Positions 45,101 to 53,098 of a stretch of DNA of 64,000 nt are shown here, piece after piece; position 1 is the first letter of the stretch, and the number at the start of each line of letters is the position of its first letter. The translations under genes and the position numbers were made by a program. The stretch comes from CAZNXJ01 sp964577115 (lineage in GTDB: Bacteria > Planctomycetota > Planctomycetia > Pirellulales > Pirellulaceae), in NCBI GenBank assembly GCA_964577115.1, contig CAZNXJ010000017.1:1-64000 (forward strand). Reading direction: 5' to 3'. Under the pieces are notes generated by a model that was not told the DNA's origin, made no database searches, and saw only the letters and a list, made by a program, of their open reading frames with translations.

Positions 45101-45226
45101 ACATTGGTTCCGGAACAACGCGACGCACGCCTTCTGGCGGGTTGTATTCACCGATAGAGACGATACAAGTTACGGGATATTGTAGCTCGTTACCCATTTC
45201 GATTTCGGTTACCGAGGAGGTGCAGG

Positions 45227-46477
45227 ATGAGGCCCGCGCATTGGAAGATCATGGCGATTGCTTGGACATTCCTCCTGTTCTCCGCGGCGGATTGGCCGCA
45301 GTGGCGCGGCCCCAATCGGGACGGCATTTCCAAGGAAGCTGGTCTCCAGCGCGAGTGGCCTGCAAGCGGCCCGAAACTCGTGTGGCGCATCGACAATCTT
45401 GGCGGAGGGTATTCGACGCCCTCCGTTGTCGGCGATCGGCTTTATCTGATTACCAGTAACGATGCCGACGAAGAATTCGTGAAGGCGCTAAGCGTCGAGG
45501 ATGGACGCGAGATTTGGACGACGCCCCTGGGGAAGGTTGGACCCAACGAGGGACCGCAATATCCAGGTTCGCGATCGACGCCGACCATCGACGGTGATCG
45601 ACTCTATGCGCTCAGCTCCAATGGCGATTTGGCCTGTATCGAACTTGAAACGGGAAAGATCCGCTGGAAGCGGAACATCCGCACGGATCTCGGCGGTCAG
45701 CCTGGAAACTGGGCGTATTCCGAATCGCCGCTGATCGATGGTGATCGGCTGATCTGCACGCCGGGTGGAAGCGAGGCGACACTCGTCGCCTTCGACAAGA
45801 ACACGGGCGACATCGTCTGGAAGTCGGCGGTTCCTGGCGGCGACGAAGCGGCCTACGCATCGCCGATTATCGTGAACGCGGTGGGCATCAAGCAGTACGT
45901 GCAGTTCCTTCAGAATGGGCTGGTCGGCGTCGACGCGAAAGACGGCAAGTTTCTCTGGCGGTATAGCAGGACGGCGGAGGGGAGCCCAGCGAACATCCCG
46001 ACGCCGGTCGCGAAAGACGACTTGATCTACAGCGCCGCGAGCCGCTCGGGTGGCGGCCTGATTCGCATTGTCAAAACAGGCGATGAAGTGGCGGCCGAGG
46101 AAGTGTACTTTCGGCCCAATTTGCCGAAGAGCATCGGCGGTGCCGTGCTCGTTGATGGGTTCCTCTATGGAACTAGCGGCCAGGGGCTCTCGTGTGTCGA
46201 GTTCGCTACCGGCGAGATCCGCTGGCAGGATCGCAGCGTCGGAGCCGGCTCGCTTTGCTATGCCGACGGGCGGCTCTATTTGCATGGAGAAAACGGCGAG
46301 CTAGCACTCGTGGAAGCCACGCCCGAAGCCTATCGCGAAGTTGGCCGTTTCACGCCGGACGGACAGCCCGATCGCGGCAACGCGAAGGCCTGGACCTATC
46401 CGGTCGTCGCCAACGGCCGGCTCTACGTGCACGATCTCGGCGTCCTGTGGTGCTACGATGTGAGCGGCCGCGAGTAG
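45227..46477 (+). CDS. PQQ-binding-like beta-propeller protein
   Basis: 416 residues. A signal segment (MAIAWTFLLFSAADW) leads into WPQWRGPNRDGISKEAGL, then W-motif blades (WTTPLGKVGPNEGPQ; GKIRWKRNIRTDL; GDIVWKSAVPGGDEA; GKFLWRYSRTAEGS; GEIRWQDRSVGAGS). It has the same planctomycete secreted propeller design as the protein at 33474-34862, probably a paralogue. No cofactor-binding residue pattern stands out. A perfect GAGGAGG sits about 7 bases before the ATG. A short inverted repeat (TTGTAT at 45142, ATACAA at 45163) lies upstream. Confidence 0.87.
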   Translation: MRPAHWKIMAIAWTFLLFSAADWPQWRGPNRDGISKEAGLQREWPASGPKLVWRIDNLGGGYSTPSVVGDRLYLITSNDADEEFVKALSVEDGREIWTTPLGKVGPNEGPQYPGSRSTPTIDGDRLYALSSNGDLACIELETGKIRWKRNIRTDLGGQPGNWAYSESPLIDGDRLICTPGGSEATLVAFDKNTGDIVWKSAVPGGDEAAYASPIIVNAVGIKQYVQFLQNGLVGVDAKDGKFLWRYSRTAEGSPANIPTPVAKDDLIYSAASRSGGGLIRIVKTGDEVAAEEVYFRPNLPKSIGGAVLVDGFLYGTSGQGLSCVEFATGEIRWQDRSVGAGSLCYADGRLYLHGENGELALVEATPEAYREVGRFTPDGQPDRGNAKAWTYPVVANGRLYVHDLGVLWCYDVSGRE

Positions 46478-46513
46478 GGAACGTCGCACAACCACTAGTA
46501 TGCAAGCCCAACG

Positions 46514-46544
46514 CCTGCGGTGGCGGCGCAGCCGTCACCGCAGG
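46514..46544. terminator. Long hairpin between convergent genes
   Basis: CCTGCGGTGGCGGC (46514-46527), loop GCA, GCCGTCACCGCAGG (46531-46544) gives 14 pairs with one G-T. It lies 36 bases past the end of the propeller gene and is followed by no T-run. It may serve both convergent transcripts. Confidence 0.45.
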
Positions 46545-46710
46545 TGTGCCGGACAAACCGAGCGAACACGCGTTTATCAATGCGTTCCGCGAACGACCGA
46601 TCGCGAAGACCGACTCGTGAAGGTTGGCCGTTGGCGAGCGTTGTCGCGATGGAATTCGAAGGAGACTCGCTACCTTTCGGAAGCCCGTACTCCGAACCCA
46701 CTACGCTCTC

Positions 46711-48153
46711 TCACCGCAAAATCTCGGTCACGATCCGCGGGCGAGTCACTCCGGTCAAACGCTCCTTGAGCCCGTTGCGTTCGACGTAGAGCGACTCGTG
46801 GTGCAGCCCAAGCAGATGGAGGATCGTGGCATGCCAATCCTCGACGGCAACGCGATCCTCGACGGCGGCAAATCCGAGCTCGTCAGTTTCGCCAAGCACG
46901 AACCCGGCTTTGACTCCACCGCCCGCCATCCACGTGCAGATGGCGTTCTTGTTATGGTCCCGACCTGCCTTTGCTGGATCCTTGTCGGCGGGAAGCTGAG
47001 CGATGGGTAAGCGTCCCATCTCGCCGCCCCACAGAACCAGCGTTTCGTCGAGCAGCCCGCGCCGTTTGAGATCGATGAGCAGGCCGGTGACGGGCTTATC
47101 GGTCCGGGCGCAGGCGTTCTTGAGTTCCGTGCCGATGTTATGGTGGGTGTCCCAAATCTGACCATTGATGAACAACTGCACGAAACGGACGCCTCGCTCG
47201 ATCAAGCGCCGCGCGATCAAGCACCGCCGACCGTACGATTCCGTAACGGGCTCGTCGATCCCATACAAGCGCAATGTTTCGTCCGTTTCCTGCGACAGGT
47301 CGAGTGCGTCACTGGCCTCGACCTGCATGCGTGCGGCGAGCTCATAGGAGGAAATGCGCGCCGCCAACTGCGGCCGCTCGGGCCGCCGCCCTTGATGGAG
47401 CTGGTCGAGCCGCGCGATGAGCTCGCGTTCGGCGAGCGTGACGCTCTCTGGTTCCTCGAAGTCTGGCTTGAGATCCAGTACGGGCGCTCCCGTCGCTCGG
47501 AAACGTGTGCCCTGGTAAACCGGCGGAAGGTAACCGGAACTCCAGTTGTCGATGCCGTTGATAGGAAGCCCGAGCGGGTCGTCCAGTACGACGTAGGCGG
47601 GGAGGTTCTGGTTTTCCGTACCGAGCCCGTACGTGACCCAGGCGCCCAGCGAGGGATGCCCGGAAAATTCGCTGCCCGAGTGGAGTTTATATAGCGCCGG
47701 TTCGTGCGTCAGATTGGTCGTATAAAGCGAGCGGATTAACGTCACTTGATCCACTTGCGTGGCAAAATGCGGCAGGGCATCGGAGACCCACATGCCGCAC
47801 TCGCCGTACTGGGCGAACTGAAACGGGCTTTTCATCAGCGCGCCGGCCGCGTCAGGAAATTCCACTTCGCCTGCGATCTTGTTGAAATAGTCTTCGCCAT
47901 GCCGCCGCTCCAGTTCGGGCTTGGGATCGAACAGATCCATCTGGCTCGGACCGCCATTCATGAACAAATGAATCACCGCTTTCGCGCGCGGAGTGTGGTC
48001 CGGCTTGCGTGGCCTCAGATCGTCCACTCGCTGCTGGCTGCTGGCGCCGTACAGGTCCTCGCCCAGCAGATGTAACAGCGCGGCCGAATAAAGAGCGGAA
48101 CCGACCTGGTGAAACAGACCGCGCCGTGTCAGCGTTGAAGTGGAACTCGTCAT
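46711..48153 (-). CDS. DUF1501 family secreted protein
   Basis: 480 residues. A twin-arginine-like start (LTRRGLFHQVGSALYSAALL) suggests export. Family motifs: FMNGGPSQMDLFDPKP, GGEMGRLPIAQ, RDHNKNAICTWMAGG and LHLLGLHHESLYV. Compared with the other copies, the GRDHNPFG motif is GRDHNKNAI. It lies 52 bases downstream of its cytochrome/DUF1549/DUF1553 partner. This copy is more divergent from the one at 248-1678, indicating separate paralogues and not recent duplication. Confidence 0.91.
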   Translation of the reverse strand: MTSSTSTLTRRGLFHQVGSALYSAALLHLLGEDLYGASSQQRVDDLRPRKPDHTPRAKAVIHLFMNGGPSQMDLFDPKPELERRHGEDYFNKIAGEVEFPDAAGALMKSPFQFAQYGECGMWVSDALPHFATQVDQVTLIRSLYTTNLTHEPALYKLHSGSEFSGHPSLGAWVTYGLGTENQNLPAYVVLDDPLGLPINGIDNWSSGYLPPVYQGTRFRATGAPVLDLKPDFEEPESVTLAERELIARLDQLHQGRRPERPQLAARISSYELAARMQVEASDALDLSQETDETLRLYGIDEPVTESYGRRCLIARRLIERGVRFVQLFINGQIWDTHHNIGTELKNACARTDKPVTGLLIDLKRRGLLDETLVLWGGEMGRLPIAQLPADKDPAKAGRDHNKNAICTWMAGGGVKAGFVLGETDELGFAAVEDRVAVEDWHATILHLLGLHHESLYVERNGLKERLTGVTRPRIVTEILR

Positions 48154-48205
48154 CTCTGTTGCCGTCCCCGAAGCCGTGAACCTTCCGAGTGTTCAACCAC
48201 AAGTG

Positions 48206-50962
48206 TTAATCGACGTAGACGAACGCCGCGCTATTCATTAGGGCATGACAGAAGTTGCGCAGCGCACGGCGTGCTGCCTGCTGTTCGGCATCTTCTTCTT
48301 CGCCTATGGTCTCGCGCCACTCGGCATCGAGACGCCCGAGCATCTCTTCGGCGATCTGTCGTTGTTCGCCATCAGGACCTGTGCCAAAGGCTAGCTCAAA
48401 GGCAAGTGTGATTTGCGCGTCGCGGTCCATGCCGACGTCGGCCCAGATGCGGTCGGCAAAATGCCCGGCCAGCTCGTACACGACAGCATTGTTCAAGAGG
48501 TGTAGTGCTTGCGGCGCCGCGATGGATTCCGAGCGCACAATGCAATTTGGACTCATTTGGGGCGAGTCGAAATTCTCGAGAATGGTCGGCATCTGCGTAC
48601 GGCGATGCAACACGTAAATGCTCCGCCGCTCTCCGTGATCCGAGGCTTGCACCGTAACGAGTCCGTCACCACGTACGTCGACGCCGTCGGGCGGTCCATA
48701 GGGTGTAAGGTCGAGCCGGCCGGCAACACTTAGCAGGGCATCGCGAAGCACTTCGGCTTCGAGTCGTCTCAAGGGCATGCGCGAGAGCCAGCGATTGTCG
48801 GGATCCGCGGCCAGTGCTTCCGGGGTAACCTGCGAGCTCTGGCGGTAGGTGCTCGACGTGACCAGCTCGCGATGCAGCGCTTTCAGGCTCCAACCCCGCC
48901 GTACAAATTCGACGGCGAGCCAGTCGAGCAGTTCCGGATGCGTTGGCCGAGCACCTGTATTTCCGAAGTTGTCGGGCGTCGCGACGAGTCCCTGACCGAA
49001 GTGTTGCTTCCACACGCGATTCACCATGACGCGCGCCGTCAGCGGGTGGTCGGGTTGTGTCAGCCAGCGCGCGAGCGCAAGCCGGCGCCCCGTGGTCGCG
49101 GCCCCCGGCCATGGCGGCTCGATGACCAACTCGCCGCCACGACGCGTCAATACTTCGGGCACACCCGGCGTGACGCGCTCACCCGGCGTCAGATAGTTCC
49201 CGCGCCGCAGCAAATAAGTTGGGCTCGGCACACCGCGCGACCAGAGCGCCCGGATCTTTGGTTCGGGGCGCTGCTGGGCTTTGAGTTCCTCGATGCGTTT
49301 CTGAATCTCCTTTTTCTCTTCCTCGTCTGTACTGGCGTCGAGCTGCTGTTGAAGCGGCTCGATTTGCGAGCGCAAGTGGGCCTCGTGTTCCTCCCATGCC
49401 CGCCGTTCGTCGGTGGTGACGTAAGGCAATTGGCGCTCTTGAGGGCCGAGCCAATCGTGCTCATCAAGAGCGTCCTTGAGCAGCGCCGCGAGCCGGTAGT
49501 AGTCGCGCTGCGGCAGCGGATCAAACTTGTGCGAATGGCAGCGGCTACATTGAATCGTCAGCCCGAGGACAGCCGAACCGAGAATCTGGATTTCGTCCGC
49601 GATGACTTCCAATCGGTCTGGAACAAAGTTCGTGATGTTGGCAAACGTCCGGTCGGGCGCCGTTCTAAGGAAGCCGGTCGCGACGAGATTGTCATAGATT
49701 TCCTGAGTGATTGTCCCGGCGTTCTCATAATCGACCAGTTCGTCGCCAGCGATCTGCTCCATGAGAAACCGGTCATACGGCTTGTCGCGGTTCAATGACT
49801 GGATCACGTAATCGCGGTAACGCCACATATTGGGGCGCACGCGATCTTCGTTGTCTCCTCCTTCGGAATCCGCGTATCCGGCAGCGTCCAGCCAATGCCG
49901 GCCCCAACGCTCGCCATAGTGAGGCGACGCCAACAGGCTCTCGACGAGCATCTCGTACGCTTGCGGATGCGGGTCGTTTACGAACTGATTTACTTGCTCG
50001 GCAGTTGGTGGAAGCCCGATCAAATCGAAGTACAGGCGGCGGATGAGCGTTTCCCGATTCGCTTCAGGCGACAAGGTAAGCCCTTGCTCGCGCAGCTTCG
50101 CCATCACAAACACATCGACGGGGCTGCGCACGCGCTGAAGGTCGTCTGGCGACAATTGCTCGACCGGTAGTGGAGCTGCCTGCGGCGAGCGGAACGACCA
50201 GAACTCCCGATCCTCGTCTTTTACAGAAGAGACCGCGCTTGAACGCTCGTCCCGAGGCTCGGCACTCGGCATTCCCGCGGCGATCCATTGTTCGAGCAGC
50301 TTCAGCTCCGACGCTTCCATCGGTTTTACGCTTGCCGCAACTAATTGTCGCCGCGGCGGCATTTCCTCCGAGCGGATGCGCTGGATGAGCAGACTCGCAC
50401 CGGGGGCCCCTTTCACGACCGCCGGCCCGGACTTGCCGCCACGGAGCATCCCTTCGGGCGTACGCAGATCGAGATCCGCCTCGCGCCGCCGCTCGCCATG
50501 ACAGGTGGCGCAGCGCAACAGCATCAGCGGCACGATGCGTTCGTCGGTGACGGTTTCCTCATGCTTCACGGATTGGCCGAGCGACGCCCCCTCGGCAATC
50601 CACCGCCGGAGTAGTTCGATCTCGGCGTCCGTCAGCGGTTCGCTGTCTTCCGGCGGCATCTCGCGTCGATGCACCCGCTCGTACAGCAAACTCTCCGTCG
50701 GACTTCCGGCCACGATTACTGAACCCGATTCGCCACCCCGCAGTAGGTCTTCCGCCGTTGCTAGGCTCAGCTCGGCACTCTGCTCCTCGTCGCCATGGCA
50801 GGCGACACACCGCGCCTGCAGAATCGGCTGAATCTGCTGCTCAAAGTCAATTGGGCTCGCTTCGGCCTCGTTCGCGCTCGCCGGTGCCGGCGACGCGATG
50901 GGCGACACAACAAGTGCCAAGAGAATCGAGCCAATCCAGGCAAACGAGAACCGGCACTTCAT
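48206..50962 (-). CDS. Double-cytochrome PSCyt1-DUF1549-DUF1553 secreted protein
   Basis: 918 residues. After a signal peptide (WIGSILLALVVSPIASPAPASA) there are two consecutive PSCyt1 domains: CVACH at 52-56 (with MPPEDSEPL) and CATCH at 151-155 (with MPPRRQLVA). The two are similar in length (about 95 residues apart), a tandem duplication. DUF1549 follows (DVFVMAKLREQGLTL, YGERWGRHWLDAAGYADS) with a third haem motif CSRCHSHKFDP at about 472. A charged coiled-coil-like stretch (DEEEKKEIQKRIEELKAQQR, about 510-550) leads to DUF1553 (VMVNRVWKQHFGQGLVA). It pairs with the DUF1501 gene at 46711-48153. The extra haem site is a difference from the other two copies. Confidence 0.91.
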   Translation of the reverse strand: MKCRFSFAWIGSILLALVVSPIASPAPASANEAEASPIDFEQQIQPILQARCVACHGDEEQSAELSLATAEDLLRGGESGSVIVAGSPTESLLYERVHRREMPPEDSEPLTDAEIELLRRWIAEGASLGQSVKHEETVTDERIVPLMLLRCATCHGERRREADLDLRTPEGMLRGGKSGPAVVKGAPGASLLIQRIRSEEMPPRRQLVAASVKPMEASELKLLEQWIAAGMPSAEPRDERSSAVSSVKDEDREFWSFRSPQAAPLPVEQLSPDDLQRVRSPVDVFVMAKLREQGLTLSPEANRETLIRRLYFDLIGLPPTAEQVNQFVNDPHPQAYEMLVESLLASPHYGERWGRHWLDAAGYADSEGGDNEDRVRPNMWRYRDYVIQSLNRDKPYDRFLMEQIAGDELVDYENAGTITQEIYDNLVATGFLRTAPDRTFANITNFVPDRLEVIADEIQILGSAVLGLTIQCSRCHSHKFDPLPQRDYYRLAALLKDALDEHDWLGPQERQLPYVTTDERRAWEEHEAHLRSQIEPLQQQLDASTDEEEKKEIQKRIEELKAQQRPEPKIRALWSRGVPSPTYLLRRGNYLTPGERVTPGVPEVLTRRGGELVIEPPWPGAATTGRRLALARWLTQPDHPLTARVMVNRVWKQHFGQGLVATPDNFGNTGARPTHPELLDWLAVEFVRRGWSLKALHRELVTSSTYRQSSQVTPEALAADPDNRWLSRMPLRRLEAEVLRDALLSVAGRLDLTPYGPPDGVDVRGDGLVTVQASDHGERRSIYVLHRRTQMPTILENFDSPQMSPNCIVRSESIAAPQALHLLNNAVVYELAGHFADRIWADVGMDRDAQITLAFELAFGTGPDGEQRQIAEEMLGRLDAEWRETIGEEEDAEQQAARRALRNFCHALMNSAAFVYVD

Positions 50963-51448
50963 AGCGCAGCTTTCGGCAGGTCGGTGTCGGAAGGACGAGG
51001 GCGCGCGTTTCGAATGCTGGGGCCTGTCGGCCGAGGTTCAAATTTCGAAGGTTACGTGTCGCCCGGCGGGGATAGTTGTACGCGCACGTGAGTCCGCCGC
51101 GTAAGTTCCCATTGTGCCTGCTCGCACGGCATCAAAAAAGTGCTCACGTCGCGTTTATGTTGACTCCGGACACGCAACCCTCTCTGGTCGGGCGCGGCGG
51201 AGCGCGATGCGCATTGAACCCCGGCGCTGGAACCAGCGCTCGGTCGCGTCGACGGGCAATAAATTTGGGCCCGTGCTTTGGTCAGGTTCACCAGGTTCGC
51301 TAGCCTGACTTCGCGCCGACGTACGAGTTTGATACCACTCGCCTCGATTGCCGATATGGAAACAGCGCCTTAGAGAGCGCTTCTTGTCTTTAGCATTCGC
51401 GATAGGCCGTGGCCGAGCTCCCTTAGAGTCCGACGAACGCCAGAGTCT
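50963..51448. other. Divergent intergenic region
   Basis: 486 bases between the divergent cytochrome gene and the outer-membrane protein gene. I see no gene or clear repeat. Open frames here have no ribosome binding site and no recognisable content. Confidence 0.4.
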
Positions 51449-52732
51449 ATGAGTCAACCGTTGAACCGCTGCTCGGGCTGGGAACTCGTTGCAACGGTTG
51501 CTTTCCGTGTACGTTTTTGGGCCAGCATCCTGCTTGTGGGGGCAGGGCTGACATTGCGCGCCGCTGCGGCGATGCCCGACGAGGCGTCGCGCGCCTCGTC
51601 CGATGCGTGGTACGATCCGCATTCGCCGAACGCATCCGGGCAGCCGTGGATGACCCCGCCTGCCCCGATCGGGCCGGTAGGTGAGGCGCCGCATACGCCC
51701 GGAAGTTTTCCGGCGTTCGGCGAGCCGATTCGGTATACCATCCCCGGTCCAACGGATTTCATTGGCGAATCGAATCGGCGAGCTGCACACGAATCCATCC
51801 AGGTTCCCGCTCCGGCGCTGGACCCGCACGCTCCGCCTCACGGCCCCCATCTGTTGGAAAGTTCCGAACCGGTGTTCGGGGAGGCGGAGCCGGTAACGCC
51901 TGGAAGTTCGGAATGGATCTCGGAACCGTTTGCCGTGTACACGACTCCGAACAGCGTTGACCCACTCTGGAATGGCGACACGGATGATACATCGGCTTCG
52001 CGAATTGGATGGGTGATCGGGAATGACAATGGGCTTGGCTGGTTTGGCCTCGAATCCCAGGGAGTGCTCGGATACTGGGGGCCGGAACGGTTTAACACCG
52101 GTTTTGGCTATTCCGTTTATTTTCTGGAAGGGCCGACGCGTTCCGACCTCCCGCCACGCCTGTTCGGCCTGAATTACGGCCTGCGGTGGCGCGACCGATT
52201 GACCTCGCGGTGGTCCTATGAAGTCGCGGTTGCGCCGGGGATCTATTCGGATTTCGAGGACAGTGCTCGCGACGGCATCCGCATCCAAGGCCACGGCTTT
52301 GGCATGTGGACAGTCGAGAACTTCCAGGTTGTGCTGGGGATCGATTACCTCGACCGCGAGAACCTGGCCCTGTTGCCGATTGCGGGGTTCGTTTGGGCTC
52401 CCGACGACGTCACGCGAATCGATCTGGTGTTTCCCCGACCACGATTCGCCCGTTTGATCCGGCGCGGGGATGCGAGCGACGCCTGGTGCTATGTAAGCGG
52501 CGAGTATGGCGGGGACTCGTGGGCCATTGAGCGCCACGCCACGGGACTTGCCGATGTCGCCACGCTGAACGAAATCCGCATTGCGCTCGGAGTGGAAACG
52601 CTTCGAGCCAGCGGACTGTCGTCGGTGTTCGAGATCGTCCTGCACGTGGACCGCGAGCTTGTCTATGCGTCGGGGAATGGCGATTTCGCTCCGAGCAGCA
52701 CGTTTGGGCTGCGCGCGGGGTCGGCATTTTAG
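51449..52732 (+). CDS. Outer-membrane beta-barrel-like protein (DUF6268-like)
   Basis: 427 residues. A signal peptide (WASILLVGAGLTLRAAAAM) precedes a Pro/Ser-rich linker and a roughly 280-residue region of alternating strands (GWFGLESQGVLGYWGPERFN, RWSYEVAVAPGIYSDFEDSA, VVLGIDYLDRENLALLPIAG, FEIVLHVDRELVYASGNGDF), consistent with a beta-barrel. I recall DUF6268 outer-membrane proteins of Planctomycetes with this ending, but the assignment is tentative. The long open frame on the opposite strand over the same DNA (51155-52900, reverse) lacks any such feature and is taken as a shadow. The start is not supported by a strong ribosome binding site. Confidence 0.72.
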   Translation: MSQPLNRCSGWELVATVAFRVRFWASILLVGAGLTLRAAAAMPDEASRASSDAWYDPHSPNASGQPWMTPPAPIGPVGEAPHTPGSFPAFGEPIRYTIPGPTDFIGESNRRAAHESIQVPAPALDPHAPPHGPHLLESSEPVFGEAEPVTPGSSEWISEPFAVYTTPNSVDPLWNGDTDDTSASRIGWVIGNDNGLGWFGLESQGVLGYWGPERFNTGFGYSVYFLEGPTRSDLPPRLFGLNYGLRWRDRLTSRWSYEVAVAPGIYSDFEDSARDGIRIQGHGFGMWTVENFQVVLGIDYLDRENLALLPIAGFVWAPDDVTRIDLVFPRPRFARLIRRGDASDAWCYVSGEYGGDSWAIERHATGLADVATLNEIRIALGVETLRASGLSSVFEIVLHVDRELVYASGNGDFAPSSTFGLRAGSAF

Positions 52733-53098
52733 CGGACGCTGTGCCGGATGCAGGATGAAAGGGGGCAGGTTTTTAGGATCGTTTGGGAAATAAGGTAGGG
52801 GTAACGAGCAGGGGTTAATTCGGAACCCTCTCGCTCCTGAGCTCGGCCCCTTTTCCGCGGAACTCTCTCCCCAAAGTCCTTTCTGCCAAATTTTTCGCAA
52901 CTTTTCGCGTTCGGTTTCGACAACCTCCCCCGTGCGGGCCCGAATCCGGCTGGAATCCCACGGCCGGATATCGATGCCGCAGGACTAGTCGCTGGCGATC
53001 TCCCGAAGGCTCGCATGGCGTCTCGCCGCTCCGTGAATTTGTTTCGTATTTTTCGATAGCCAAACGCGCACAACGCGACAGACGCAAGGACGAGGCGA
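52733..53098. other. Intergenic region upstream of vgrG
   Basis: 366 bases. The first part is G-rich with a decayed TTTAGG pattern (about 52757-52815: GGGGGCAGGTTTTTAGG, GGTAGGGG, CAGGGGTT) followed by AACCC and GGCCCC, faintly like the elements at 13.5 and 35 kb; GGGTT-AACCC makes a small hairpin near 52814-52830. The rest presumably holds the vgrG promoter, but no clear match is seen. Confidence 0.4.

Noticed and set aside
45142..45168. TTGTAT...ATACAA inverted repeat upstream of the second PQQ propeller gene
   Set aside because: Arms are only 6 bp with a 15-base spacer; this is too weak to call an operator.
52814..52830. GGGTT-AACCC hairpin as a terminator after the outer-membrane protein gene
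   Set aside because: The stem is only 5 bp and there is no T-run.
51155..52900. 581-residue reverse-strand open frame opposite the outer-membrane protein gene
   Set aside because: It has no signal, domain or ribosome binding site, its composition is Arg/Ser/Pro-rich, and the forward frame has a signal peptide and barrel-like strands.
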